Shown piece after piece: positions 1 to 9,058 of a stretch of DNA of 64,000 bases (position 1 is its first letter; each line of letters starts with the position of its first letter). Source of the stretch: Acidimicrobiales bacterium (GTDB lineage: Bacteria; Actinomycetota; Acidimicrobiia; Acidimicrobiales; Poriferisodalaceae); contig JASLTG010000012.1 in assembly GCA_030743005.1 (NCBI GenBank), positions 26,029-90,028 on the forward strand. The letters are read 5' to 3'. The translations under genes were made by a program, and so were the position numbers. The notes below the pieces were generated by a model. It did not search any database. It saw nothing but the letters and a program-made list of their open reading frames with translations, and was not told where the DNA came from.

Positions 1-380
1 ATGATGACCCTTTCGAGATCTACGCACGCCTGTATCGACCCTCGTCGGTTCTCTGGAACGGGGAGCAGGTGTGGGTGTGTTTAGAGGGTGTCTCATCAGA
101 TGTTGAGGCTGAAGCTGCATTGCTTGACCTCACTGAAACAGAAGGTCCGCCTCAGTTGCCAGGTGATGGACGGTCCTCTGTCCAACCAAAGGAATTAAGA
201 AGTCTCTCCGCCGATGACACAAATTGGATCGCAGAGATTGGGGTTGGCATTATCCACAGCGATAAACCAAGTAAGCCTCAACAGGTATCCAAAACGAACG
301 AATCGCTGATGCGCGAGCTTGAACGCAGGTTGGATCCGAACGGACGTTTGAATCCGGGTCGTCAGGTGGTACCGCTGTGA
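1..380 (+). CDS. glcE: Glycolate oxidase FAD-binding subunit GlcE, C-terminal part (runs off the left edge)
   Basis: The frame is open from base 3 of the window, so the gene starts upstream; about 125 residues are visible. The C-terminus reads WIAEIGVGIIH and then DPNGRLNPGRQV, the usual end of GlcE/GlcD-type FAD-linked oxidases (DP.G.LNPG). GlcE works with GlcD and GlcF at the membrane to oxidise glycolate to glyoxylate. The stop codon overlaps the GTG start of glcF by four bases, so the two are translationally coupled. The family call rests on the C-terminus and on the neighbour; the FAD-binding domain itself lies outside the window. Confidence 0.85.
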   Translation, partial: DDPFEIYARLYRPSSVLWNGEQVWVCLEGVSSDVEAEAALLDLTETEGPPQLPGDGRSSVQPKELRSLSADDTNWIAEIGVGIIHSDKPSKPQQVSKTNESLMRELERRLDPNGRLNPGRQVVPL

Positions 381-1537
381 AAGAGATAGCAATCGATCTC
401 GGCATTCCGCATCATGACCTAGTGTCATGCGTCTCCTGCGGGTTATGTCTTCCGCACTGTCCTACGTATCGCGTTACCCAGGAAGAGTCAGCTTCACCGC
501 GAGGGCGTATCGCTCTAATGAAACATGCCGAAAGCAGCGGTTTCATTGATCAAGAGTTTGTCGGCTTCATGGACGCCTGCATTCAATGTCGTGGATGCGA
601 AACAGCATGTCCAGCTGGCGTTGAGTTTGGGTCGATGATGGAGGCAACCAGAGAAGCGCTCGCGACGCAAACCTCATACCAGCCGTGGTGGCGACGGCTC
701 GGATATCGGACGTTGGGTCGACCCACGGTTCTAGCATTCGCCTCTAGGGTCCTTTCCCTGCTGCAGCGGATCAAAGTGGTGCCAAAGAAACTAGGCCTAC
801 CCCAAATACCGATTATCCAGCGTCGATTGTTAGCAAGCGGCACCGACGTGTGGCTATTCACTGGGTGCATCATGGACGCCTGGATGCGTGATACTCATCG
901 AGCTGTTCAACGTGTCGTCGAGGCAACTGGGGCTGGTGTCCAATTTCCGAATAAAGCAGCGGCATGCTGCGGAGCTTTGCATGTCCATGCTGGCCTCGGA
1001 GACGAGGCCCGTATCCTCGCAGAAAAAACGATGACGGCCTTCCCAGGATCTGCACCGATTCTTGTTGATTCAGCGGGTTGCGGTGCTCAACTTAAAGATT
1101 ACGGTCACTTACTGGGGACAGAACTAGCTGAGAAATTTTCCCGTCGAGTCTTCGACGTACATGAGTGGTTAGCTGAACGACTCGACAAACTACCTAAAAG
1201 TCAAGAACCAAGAGGTCGGGTCGCTGTCCAAGACCCCTGTCATCTGCGACATGTCCAAAAATCGCACCAGGCGGTTTACCAAGTCTTGGCCCACTTCACG
1301 GAGCCCCTCGGCTTAGACGATGAAGGTTTATGTTGCGGAGCCGGGGGAGCCTATTCCGCCTTTCATCAGGAGACCGCTTCGCAGGTACGCGACAGAAAAA
1401 TTGAATCGATCAAACGCGCAGGGGCGCCTGAAGTTGCTAGCGCTAACCCGGGGTGTCTTCTGCACCTCCGCTCAGCGGGCGTTGAGGTCAGACACCCCTT
1501 AGAGATAATCGACTCCATTATGACGAAGGATGGTTGA
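377..1537 (+). CDS. glcF: Glycolate oxidase iron-sulfur subunit GlcF
   Basis: A 386-residue protein with GTG start overlapping the end of glcE (GTGA). Two [4Fe-4S] ferredoxin motifs sit near the N-terminus: CVSCGLCLPHCP at about residue 14 and CIQCRGCETACP at about residue 64. Two CCG-type cysteine-rich domains follow (ACCGALHVHAG and CCGAGGAYS), the DUF3483/heterodisulfide-reductase-like modules of GlcF and lactate-utilisation proteins. It passes electrons from the GlcDE flavin subunits toward the respiratory chain. Length and motif order match GlcF; anaerobic glycerol-3-phosphate dehydrogenase subunit C is the main alternative, made unlikely by the GlcE neighbour. Confidence 0.92.
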   Translation: MKEIAIDLGIPHHDLVSCVSCGLCLPHCPTYRVTQEESASPRGRIALMKHAESSGFIDQEFVGFMDACIQCRGCETACPAGVEFGSMMEATREALATQTSYQPWWRRLGYRTLGRPTVLAFASRVLSLLQRIKVVPKKLGLPQIPIIQRRLLASGTDVWLFTGCIMDAWMRDTHRAVQRVVEATGAGVQFPNKAAACCGALHVHAGLGDEARILAEKTMTAFPGSAPILVDSAGCGAQLKDYGHLLGTELAEKFSRRVFDVHEWLAERLDKLPKSQEPRGRVAVQDPCHLRHVQKSHQAVYQVLAHFTEPLGLDDEGLCCGAGGAYSAFHQETASQVRDRKIESIKRAGAPEVASANPGCLLHLRSAGVEVRHPLEIIDSIMTKDG

Positions 1538-1751
1538 CGTGGAGGACCGACTGGAAGATATTCGCAGCCGTTTAGTTTCGATCTCAGAGGAACTCGCTGA
1601 TCTGGGCATTGCAGCGTTGCAAAGCGCTATTGATGAAGACGGGATGAACGCGAAGAGGCCGGATTCAGAAAAGCGGCTTTCGAGAGCGCGAAGAGCGGTT
1701 GACAAGGCTGCTGCAATTATCGGCCAAACACCTGAATCAACGACCCTCTAG
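1530..1751 (+). CDS. Small coiled-coil protein of unknown function
   Basis: A 73-residue acidic/basic helical protein. The ATG at 1530 lies inside the end of glcF (8-base overlap); an in-frame GTG at 1539, just after the glcF stop, is an equally possible start. It has an amphipathic N-terminal helix (RLEDIRSRLVSISEEL) and a second helix RLSRARRAVDKAAAII, joined by a polar linker, with no cysteines, signal peptide or membrane segment. Position and strand make it the last gene of the glcEF operon. I do not recognise a family and assign no function. Confidence 0.6.
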   Translation: MVDVEDRLEDIRSRLVSISEELADLGIAALQSAIDEDGMNAKRPDSEKRLSRARRAVDKAAAIIGQTPESTTL

Positions 1752-1775
1752 GCCAAGATTGGCAAGTGGCATTTG

Positions 1776-1800
1776 GGTCTGAGAAGAGGAAATTCAGACC
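1776..1800. terminator. Hairpin between convergent genes, candidate bidirectional terminator
   Basis: A perfect 7-bp inverted repeat, GGTCTGA (1776-1782) and TCAGACC (1794-1800), with an 11-base loop. It sits where the glcEF operon and fbiC converge, and the 3' arm contains the fbiC stop codon. No T-tract follows on either strand, so a role in termination is inferred from position only. Confidence 0.35.
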
Positions 1801-4253
1801 TGATCACCGAGTGCGGTGACGGGAATTAACTTCTTGTCGGTTGGATTATCCGCGCTAACCGTGGCGGTCTTGATGACGGCTGGTCGACCGTCTGCTTCAC
1901 CGTATGACGTTGTTCGCTGTCGGATCGTTCGACCAAGCGGTCGAACGAGGTTTCGGAAATCTTCTTCGACGAGGCCCTGGCCGTGTTGGGCCCCAGCGGC
2001 GCGACTGATGTTCTCATCCATGAGGGTTCCGCCCAAATCGTTGGCCCCCGCCTTCAAGATTTGCTGGGCACCTTCAATGCCAATCTTCACCCAGGAAACC
2101 TGAACGTTGTCGATAAGGCCGTGGTAAGCGATCCTTCCAACACTGTGCATCAACAGAGTTTCTCTAAAGGTCGGCCCCCTTCTCGCCTGCCTTTGGAGAT
2201 ATATAGGACTTGCCATATGCACAAAAGGTAAAGGAATCCATTCAGTGAAGCCCCCGGTCTGTTTTTGAAGGGCCCTTGTTTTAACGATATGACTCGCCCA
2301 GTGACGTGGTTCCTCTATAGACCCAAACATGATGGTGATGTTCGAATGAAGCCCGACAGCGTGAGCCGCCTCATGGCACTCCAGCCATTCATCGGTCGAA
2401 ATTTTGTCGGGACACAAGATTTGACGAACCTCTTCGTCCAAGACCTCGGCTGCTGTACCGGGAAGAGATTTAAGTCCAGCCGCCTTAAGGCGAGTTAGGT
2501 ACTCGGCCAACGACTCACCCAACCTCTTGGCGCCTTCGATTACCTCGAGTGCTGTGAACCCGTGAAGGTGCATCTCCGGAACGACGTCCTGAATGGCCTT
2601 ACAGACATCGATGTAGTAATCACCGTCAAAACTCGGATGGATTCCTCCCTGGAGGGTCACCTCAGTAGCTCCAAGTTGAGCGGCCTCGATAACCCGCTCT
2701 TGGATATCTCCGAGGGTAAGCATGTAAGGGGTCCCGCGGAGGTTTAACGAGAGCGGTCCTTTAGAGAAACCGCAGAACCGACACTTGAAGGTGCAAACGT
2801 TGGTGTAATTGATATTTCGGTTGTGGACCCAAGTGACTTTGTCGCCGACTGTATCTTTGCGGAGTTGGTCGGCGACTTCCGCAACTGCTGCTACTTCTGG
2901 GCCTCTAGCGTTGAACAGGGTGATGATTTGCTCAGAGTCAACTTCTTGGCCGCTCATAACCCCGTCTAGAACTTCTTTCACTGCTCCGCCGGCGGAAGCT
3001 TTGCCCGGGACAATTTTTCGGGGCGAGTGGGCTGCCCCACCCGAGTACCACTGTGTGCTGTTTTCGTCGGCAACCAAAACATCAGCACCTGAACCAGCAT
3101 CTCGGTTCTCCATGGTTAATTCAGGCATCTGGGCACCCGGATCGTCTCGTCCGAGGCCTTCGGCGTCGCTTCGATCTAGTACCGGGAACCGATTGCTTTC
3201 GTCTAGCCATTTTTCGGGATTCAACGCGTAAGTGGGATGAATGGTCAAACGGGGGGCAAGTGTGAAATCGCGGGCTTCAGTGACCTCTTTGAGTCGGTCC
3301 AAGTCCGGCCACGGCCTTTCGGGGTTGACGTGGTCAGCTGTTACAGGAGACACACCGCCCCAATCGTCAATACCTGCGTCAAGTAAGCCGCCGAAATCAT
3401 CGGAAAGGTTAGGAGGAGCCTGCAAATGAATTTCGGGCGGCAGGAGTATTCGGGCTAGGGCGATCGCCTGGAGGTACTCGTCAGGTGGACATGGAGGGCT
3501 TTTATGCATCGCTGTTCCGAGCTTGGGAAGAAAGTTCTGGATGATCACTTCCTGGATGTGCCCATGGATCTCGTGGCTTCTGCTGATGGCGAGCAATGCT
3601 TCGAATCGGTCCTCCAGCGATTCCCCGATCCCAATTAACAGTCCGGTTGTATACGGAATCTGAAGGGTGCCAGCGGCTTCCAGAGTGGCTAACCGGCGCG
3701 CAGGTTCCTTATCGGGACAGCCTCGATGACACAAGAGATCTTCGTTGAGGCTTTCAAGCATCATGCCTTGGCTGGGGCTGACCTCTCTCAGGGAAGCTAA
3801 CTCAGCCGGGAAGAGTGCTCCGGGGTTGGCGTGTGGGAGAAGACCAGTTTCGTCGCGGACCAAACGACACATTTCGATCAAATAATGAATGGTGCTGTCA
3901 TAGTTATTGTCGGCGAGCCATTCTTTAGCGACTGGATATCGAAGCTCTGGGCGTTCGCCTAGGGTGAAAAGCGCCTCGTGGCAACCTTGAAGCGCTCCGT
4001 GACGGGCTATCTCGAGGACCTCGGTGGGTTCTAAATAAGGGTGGTCTAGGCGGCCCGGAGGCTGAGCAAAGGTGCAGTATCCACACTTGTCTCTACACAG
4101 CATGGTTAAGGGGATAAAGACCTTCGGGCTATAGGTGACGCGAGTTCCGTGGGCTGCATCTCTGATGGATGCAGCCCGCAGCAGTAACTCGTCTAATGGC
4201 AGACGCGATAGTTGCTCGATTTGTTGGGCAACTTCGCTGCGATCGACCATCAT
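1794..4253 (-). CDS. fbiC: FO synthase FbiC (fused CofG-CofH)
   Basis: An 819-residue fusion of two radical-SAM enzymes that make the 7,8-didemethyl-8-hydroxy-5-deazariboflavin (FO) chromophore of coenzyme F420 from tyrosine and the flavin precursor. The N-terminal CofG half carries the cluster motif CRDKCGYC at about residues 53-60. The C-terminal CofH half carries CTFKCRFCGFSKG at about residues 487-499. Length is close to mycobacterial FbiC (about 850). The ATG start overlaps the stop of the upstream HxlR regulator (ATGA), indicating coupling. A fused FbiC is typical of actinobacteria, whereas archaea keep CofG and CofH separate. It implies the organism makes F420. Confidence 0.95.
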   Translation of the reverse strand: MMVDRSEVAQQIEQLSRLPLDELLLRAASIRDAAHGTRVTYSPKVFIPLTMLCRDKCGYCTFAQPPGRLDHPYLEPTEVLEIARHGALQGCHEALFTLGERPELRYPVAKEWLADNNYDSTIHYLIEMCRLVRDETGLLPHANPGALFPAELASLREVSPSQGMMLESLNEDLLCHRGCPDKEPARRLATLEAAGTLQIPYTTGLLIGIGESLEDRFEALLAISRSHEIHGHIQEVIIQNFLPKLGTAMHKSPPCPPDEYLQAIALARILLPPEIHLQAPPNLSDDFGGLLDAGIDDWGGVSPVTADHVNPERPWPDLDRLKEVTEARDFTLAPRLTIHPTYALNPEKWLDESNRFPVLDRSDAEGLGRDDPGAQMPELTMENRDAGSGADVLVADENSTQWYSGGAAHSPRKIVPGKASAGGAVKEVLDGVMSGQEVDSEQIITLFNARGPEVAAVAEVADQLRKDTVGDKVTWVHNRNINYTNVCTFKCRFCGFSKGPLSLNLRGTPYMLTLGDIQERVIEAAQLGATEVTLQGGIHPSFDGDYYIDVCKAIQDVVPEMHLHGFTALEVIEGAKRLGESLAEYLTRLKAAGLKSLPGTAAEVLDEEVRQILCPDKISTDEWLECHEAAHAVGLHSNITIMFGSIEEPRHWASHIVKTRALQKQTGGFTEWIPLPFVHMASPIYLQRQARRGPTFRETLLMHSVGRIAYHGLIDNVQVSWVKIGIEGAQQILKAGANDLGGTLMDENISRAAGAQHGQGLVEEDFRNLVRPLGRTIRQRTTSYGEADGRPAVIKTATVSADNPTDKKLIPVTALGDQV

Positions 4254-4711
4254 TGGAGCACCTCTACTGATCCTGGGCCGGGTCGGCTGCGGATTTGTGC
4301 AGGATCGAGGGCGTCATTACAACTTGGACAACGAGTGACTTGATCGAGAGGAGTTCCGCATTCGGAGTGGACCAGGAGAGTTGGAGCTTCTCCCTCGTTG
4401 TACCAGCGGTCCCCCCAGCGCATCATTGCTACAAGGCTGGGTGAAAGGTCGCGACCCTTTTGGGTTAGGAGGTATTCATGGCGCACTGGTCGTTCTTGGT
4501 AGGGGACCCGAGCGATGATTTCGGCTTCTACGAGCTTAGATAATCGTGAAGCTAGAAGATTTTTGGCTATGCCGAGGTCGCTCTCGAGCTGACCGAAGCG
4601 ACGTGCGCCGCGAAAGAGGTTACGAAGAATAAGTAGCATCCAGCGGTCGCCTATGACGTCAAGGGTCTGTTGGATTGAACATTCGTTGCCTGGTCCTGAA
4701 ATCTTTTGCAC
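4250..4711 (-). CDS. HxlR-family transcriptional regulator with C-terminal zinc-ribbon-like tail
   Basis: 153 residues. The winged-helix core reads CSIQQTLDVIGDRWMLLILR, then a recognition-helix region around FGQLESDLGIAKNLLASRL and a wing around residues 60-80, all typical of HxlR (MarR-like dimeric DNA-binding) proteins including the N-terminal conserved cysteine. After the HxlR fold a tail HSECG...CPSC contains one histidine and three cysteines that could bind zinc. The start is a GTG at 4711. Its stop overlaps fbiC, so regulator and FO synthase form one transcript; control of F420 synthesis by this protein is inference. Confidence 0.85.
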   Translation of the reverse strand: MQKISGPGNECSIQQTLDVIGDRWMLLILRNLFRGARRFGQLESDLGIAKNLLASRLSKLVEAEIIARVPYQERPVRHEYLLTQKGRDLSPSLVAMMRWGDRWYNEGEAPTLLVHSECGTPLDQVTRCPSCNDALDPAQIRSRPGPGSVEVLQ

Positions 4712-4757
4712 ACGCAGAAGATAGGACAGTCGGTTTCTATTTGCAACCGACTCGCGA

Positions 4758-5882
4758 TTACATGAGAGAGTCAGCCTTAGCAGTGAGGCTGGTAATTAAT
4801 TCATCGAAACTTTTCACGAAGGAAGCAACACCTTCTTCTTCGAGCACTTCGGCGACATTTTCTAGGTCAACCCCCACTTCGGCGACCGACTTAAGGATTG
4901 ATTGCGCGGAAATTGGATTCGCGTCGATGGTTCGAGTGACTGTCCCGTGATCGATAAAGGCTTCGATCGTGTTGTCCGGCATTGTGTTGACAGTGTTGGG
5001 GCCGATCAACTCGTCGACGTATAGCGTCTCTGAGTATCTGGGATTTTTCGTACTGGTCGACGCCCAGAGCGGGCGTTGAACTTGAGCCCCTCGAGCAGCT
5101 AAAGCGTTCCAACGTGGACCTGAAAATGTTGTCAGGAAGTGTTGATAGGCGGTTTGGGCTTGAGCCACAGCAGTTTTGCCACGAAGGTTCAGCGCCTCGT
5201 CGGTTCCGATTTCTTCTAGGCGTCGATCTACTTCAGTGTCAGTTCGAGATATGAAGAAGGACGCAACGCTGGCAATATCAGACAAATCGTCCTGACCTGA
5301 GGCGACAGCATCTTCCAAGCCTGCAACATAAGACTCCATGACCTCGATGTAGCGGCTTACGGAAAAGATCAAAGTGACGTTAATTGATCTACCTTCACCA
5401 ATCATTGTCCTTATGGAGGGCAGGCCTTCTGTAGTGCCCGGAATTTTCACCATCAAGTTCGGAGCACTGATGAGTTCATGAAGTGATCTGGCGTCCGTGG
5501 TAGTTCGGGCTGTATCTCGAGCGAGTGCAGGGTCCACTTCAACAGAGACGAAGCCATCGACACCATTGGATGACTCGTAAACCGGGGCTAAGGCCTTAAG
5601 CGCGCCCCGAATATCGCTCGTTACTAGGTCCCAATAAGCCTGTTTGACTGCGATGCCGTCTTTGATGAGTTGTTTGAACTGCGGGTCGTAGTCCTCGCTG
5701 CCCTCGATGGCCTTCTGGAAAATTGCTGGGTTAGAGGTGAGTCCTCTGATCCCAGCGCTGACCCATTTGTCGAGTTCCCCTGAAGTGATCCACCCTCGAC
5801 GTAGGTTGTCGAGCCATGGGCTCTGTTGTCCTTGCAGATGTAAGTCCAGGAGCCGCTGTTCTGTCGCAGATGATTGAGTCAC
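4758..5882 (-). CDS. tal: Transaldolase
   Basis: 374 residues, the length of the actinobacterial long-form transaldolase. It moves a dihydroxyacetone unit between sugar phosphates in the non-oxidative pentose phosphate pathway. The N-terminus has WLDNLRRGWI and GIRGLTSNPAIFQKAI, family signature 1. The Schiff-base lysine lies in LMVKIPGT, followed by NVTLIFSVSRY. The start is a GTG 19 bases after the transketolase stop, so the two pentose phosphate genes are probably co-transcribed. Confidence 0.95.
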   Translation of the reverse strand: MTQSSATEQRLLDLHLQGQQSPWLDNLRRGWITSGELDKWVSAGIRGLTSNPAIFQKAIEGSEDYDPQFKQLIKDGIAVKQAYWDLVTSDIRGALKALAPVYESSNGVDGFVSVEVDPALARDTARTTTDARSLHELISAPNLMVKIPGTTEGLPSIRTMIGEGRSINVTLIFSVSRYIEVMESYVAGLEDAVASGQDDLSDIASVASFFISRTDTEVDRRLEEIGTDEALNLRGKTAVAQAQTAYQHFLTTFSGPRWNALAARGAQVQRPLWASTSTKNPRYSETLYVDELIGPNTVNTMPDNTIEAFIDHGTVTRTIDANPISAQSILKSVAEVGVDLENVAEVLEEEGVASFVKSFDELITSLTAKADSLM

Positions 5883-5901
5883 TGTGGTCTCCGATCGTTA
5901 G

Positions 5902-7854
5902 TCATGAAAGTAGTGAACGCGCAGCCGTCTCTACGGCTGAGGCCGTGAAGCCGAATCGCTCCATTACCTGGTCGCCTGGTGCGCTGGCGCCGAATTCGTC
6001 AATCGTCACTGTTGCGTCTGCCCAGCGATCCCAGCCGAAAGAGATCCCTGCTTCGACGCCAACAACTGGAATATGTGAAGGTAAGACTTCTTCTTGGTAG
6101 GTCGCTGTTTGTTGCTGAAACAGCTCCCAAGAAGGCATCGACACGACGCGAGAAGCAATGCCGTCTTCGGCTAATGATCCGGCGGCCTCGACACACAGCT
6201 GTACTTCAGATCCTGTTCCCGCGAGGATCACAGCGGGATCCGGGGCGTCAATCAGGACATACGCGCCGCGTTGCACTTGACTTGGTTTTGCGGTGCCCTC
6301 GAGGACCGGTACGTTCTGTCGTGTCAGAATTATTGCTGTAGGTCCTTCCCTGCTCACTGCGATTTCCCAGGCTTGACTCACTTCGTTTCCATCGGCAGGT
6401 CGAATAACCGGTAAATCTGGGATAGCTCGCAAGGAGGCAACCTGTTCGACTGGTTGATGGGTGGGTCCGTCTTCGCCGACGCCTATAGAGTCGTGGCTCC
6501 ACACAAAAATTACCTTTGCCGAACTCAAAGCTGCCATTCGAACCGACGGCCTCATGTAGTCGGCGAAGACCAAAAAAGTGCCGACTACTGGAATTATCCC
6601 GCCATGCAGGGCCATGCCATTAGCAACGCTTCCCATGCCATGCTCTCGGACCCCGTAGTAAAGCTTGCGACCCTCGGGGGTGTTGGGCGTCATAGGGTCA
6701 CTTGCAATATTGGTTCCAGTGTTCCCAGTGAGGTCAGCTGAACCCGATACTAAAGAGGGAACCACATCGATCAGAGCATCTACGACCTGGTTATTGGCGT
6801 TACGAGTAGCTAGTGATAGTCCAGCTTCGTAACTGGGTAACTCATCAGTCCAGTTGGCTAAAGGAGTGCCTGCCAGCAACGTGTCAATCCAAGTAGCGTC
6901 CAAGTCGCTCTCAGCGACCCTCGCCAGCCAGTCTCGTCGCGGTTCAACGCCGCGTAGTCCGGCTTCGCGGTAAGCAGCAAGAACATCATCGTCGACCTGA
7001 AACGTTGCCTCAGGGTCCATCTGCATCGCCCGTTTAGCACCGGCAATCTCAGCGTCGTCAGTGATTGCTCCGTGAGCACTCGGAGTGTCGACTGCTGTCG
7101 GAGCAGGGAATCCGATATGGCTTCGGAGAATCAACAAAGTGGGTTTTTGGTTTTGTTCACCTGCATCTATGAGGGCCTCTTCCAGCAGAGCCGTATCTTC
7201 AGATGCTTCACCCAAATCACGCACTTCCCACCCGTACGATTCGAAGCGGCGCTGCGCATCATCGGAGAGTGTCAAATCGGTGGTTCCATCGATGGTGATT
7301 CGGTTGTCGTCATAAATTACGACCAAGTTCCCGAGTTGTTGGTGTCCCGCAAGACTGGCTGCCTCGTGACTGACACCTTCCATCAGGTCGCCGTCCCCGC
7401 AGACTGCCCAGATCCTGTGATTGACGACCTCTGGCCCTAGACGCTTCTGAAGGTGCCGTTCTGCGAGTGCCATTCCGACGGCGTTAGCGACACCTTGACC
7501 GAGCGGGCCTGTGGTGACTTCCACACCCGGTGTTACTCCAACCTCTGGATGGCCAGGCGTACGGGACCCCATCTGACGGAAATCCTTCAGGTCATCAAGT
7601 TCGATTCCGTAGCCGGTGAGGTAAAGCATGGAGTACAACAACATCGAGGCGTGCCCCGCCGAGAGGATGAAGCGGTCTCGATCTGGCCATGCTGGTTCGC
7701 TCGCGTCGTACTTCATTACTTTGCTGAAGAGCACGTGGGCGAGTGGTGCCAGGGCCATTGCTGTACCTGTGTGGCCGCTGTTCGCGCGCTTCACTGCGTC
7801 AAGCGCTAGTGCACGAATTGTATTGATCTGTCGAGCCTCGAGATCGCTAGTCAC
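5902..7854 (-). CDS. tkt: Transketolase
   Basis: 650 residues, thiamine-diphosphate enzyme exchanging two-carbon units in the pentose phosphate pathway. The N-terminal half shows ANSGHTGTAMALAPLAH, the ThDP/metal region GDGDLMEGVSHEA, and FIYDDNRIT-like spacing (VVIYDDNRITIDG). The pyrimidine-binding half has YYGVREHGMGSVANGMALHGG with the catalytic glutamate, and DGPTHQPVEQ. The GTG start at 7854 has a strong ribosome site (GGGAGG, five bases upstream). It is followed directly by transaldolase. Confidence 0.96.
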   Translation of the reverse strand: MTSDLEARQINTIRALALDAVKRANSGHTGTAMALAPLAHVLFSKVMKYDASEPAWPDRDRFILSAGHASMLLYSMLYLTGYGIELDDLKDFRQMGSRTPGHPEVGVTPGVEVTTGPLGQGVANAVGMALAERHLQKRLGPEVVNHRIWAVCGDGDLMEGVSHEAASLAGHQQLGNLVVIYDDNRITIDGTTDLTLSDDAQRRFESYGWEVRDLGEASEDTALLEEALIDAGEQNQKPTLLILRSHIGFPAPTAVDTPSAHGAITDDAEIAGAKRAMQMDPEATFQVDDDVLAAYREAGLRGVEPRRDWLARVAESDLDATWIDTLLAGTPLANWTDELPSYEAGLSLATRNANNQVVDALIDVVPSLVSGSADLTGNTGTNIASDPMTPNTPEGRKLYYGVREHGMGSVANGMALHGGIIPVVGTFLVFADYMRPSVRMAALSSAKVIFVWSHDSIGVGEDGPTHQPVEQVASLRAIPDLPVIRPADGNEVSQAWEIAVSREGPTAIILTRQNVPVLEGTAKPSQVQRGAYVLIDAPDPAVILAGTGSEVQLCVEAAGSLAEDGIASRVVSMPSWELFQQQTATYQEEVLPSHIPVVGVEAGISFGWDRWADATVTIDEFGASAPGDQVMERFGFTASAVETAARSLLS

Positions 7855-7907
7855 GGAACCTCCCAGAGGGCGATCCTAGTCGCCAGGTTGAATGATTCTG
7901 GGGAGCA

Positions 7908-9041
7908 TCAGTCACGGAAAACAGCTGCTGATGCGGTAAACCCATGGAGGAAGGATTGTTCAGAAACCGGCCCGATCTCCCCGGCACAAAACATGCCGGC
8001 GACAGCCTCACCTTTTATTCGTGCGGCGACTTCGGACGCATCATGGTTTGGTGCCTCAAAGAGATTTGTTCCGCGCCCGTTACAGGTAAATAACAAAGCA
8101 CCGTCGGCCATAGGGATTCGCGAAGACAGTTGGGTCAGGTCTTCGGTCGCAGAGGAAGCGTCCCGGACTTGAAATTGAATGGTGCTTCCTACCGGTGCTA
8201 GATCGCCAATGGCGACGACCCCACTATCTCGATCGGCACCAATTACGGCGCGAATAAGAAAGTCTCCGCGACTGAATTCCAGCTTGTGTTCGTCAATTAC
8301 CCGTCCGACATGAAGTCCATGATTTACCAACATTTTTTCTTTTTCGGGCATGACCTCGATCATCTCTTCAAGTCTTTGAAGCGCTGGTCGACCACCCAAC
8401 TCGTAAATCATGTTGTCCCGGGACCTGGTGATGATAAGAGGACTTCCGACGGGCCGACATCCTTGGGAAACCAGTGGTTCAACTACGACTTCTCCCTTAA
8501 TTAGAAGAGCTACGGCCCCATCGCGATAAATCTCACCATCAAGAAGCAAGCAATCTCCAGAAGACGGATCGGTCGAAGATACGAGGCCGCCAATGATTTG
8601 TACCTTGGGGTATAACGAACGACATTGAGCTAAAGCTGTTTCCGCCGGAAACGAAAAAGGGTCAGCCAACAGAAGCATTGTGTGAATGTCGGTGTCAGCT
8701 AACGGTTTCTCAGTGTCGTGAAGTAGATCGGAACGGTTGTCAATTCGGAGTGGTACTACCTCACCGTCACAACTGCCCCCAAAGATAGCCAAGGCGCTTT
8801 GGTCTTCAATTTCCCTACTCCCGCAGACAACCGCACCAGCAGTGCACCCGATCAGTACATTCGGGCGAAGCAATTCGGCAACTGCTGAGCGAATGTCGCC
8901 GACCCGATTTTTGAAGTGGCCAGATACAAAAACGACTGCGAAGTCAGGGGATGGTCCAAGTTTGTCCAGGATGTGGCCAATTGCCTCTGCCACAGCGATA
9001 GCAGGATCGTCATGAGTCGAAAGGCTCGATGCATAGGGCAT
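7908..9041 (-). CDS. FIST-domain (FIST_N / FIST_C) protein
   Basis: 377 residues. The N-terminal FIST domain shows a periodic repeat structure with VLIGCTAGAVVCGSREIED at about residues 60-78, and FGGSCDGEVVPL. The C-terminal FIST_C part includes GRPALQRLEEM and GALLFTCNGRGTNLFEAPNHD, where the NGRG motif is characteristic of the family. FIST domains are proposed small-ligand (amino acid) sensor modules and often pair with signalling proteins. Here the protein stands alone and ends in an immunoglobulin-like GMFCAGEIGPV segment usual for the family. Function is unknown beyond the domain. Confidence 0.88.
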   Translation of the reverse strand: MPYASSLSTHDDPAIAVAEAIGHILDKLGPSPDFAVVFVSGHFKNRVGDIRSAVAELLRPNVLIGCTAGAVVCGSREIEDQSALAIFGGSCDGEVVPLRIDNRSDLLHDTEKPLADTDIHTMLLLADPFSFPAETALAQCRSLYPKVQIIGGLVSSTDPSSGDCLLLDGEIYRDGAVALLIKGEVVVEPLVSQGCRPVGSPLIITRSRDNMIYELGGRPALQRLEEMIEVMPEKEKMLVNHGLHVGRVIDEHKLEFSRGDFLIRAVIGADRDSGVVAIGDLAPVGSTIQFQVRDASSATEDLTQLSSRIPMADGALLFTCNGRGTNLFEAPNHDASEVAARIKGEAVAGMFCAGEIGPVSEQSFLHGFTASAAVFRD

Positions 9042-9046
9042 TGGGG

Positions 9047-9058
9047 CTCCTTAAGGAG
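9047..9058. promoter_or_regulatory. Palindromic ribosome-binding site of the FIST gene
   Basis: CTCCTTAAGGAG is a perfect 12-bp palindrome that holds both the stop codon of the upstream minus-strand gene and the AAGGAG ribosome site six bases before the FIST ATG at 9041. The site explains the choice of start. The self-complementarity could be chance arising from a strong Shine-Dalgarno next to TTA. Confidence 0.5.
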
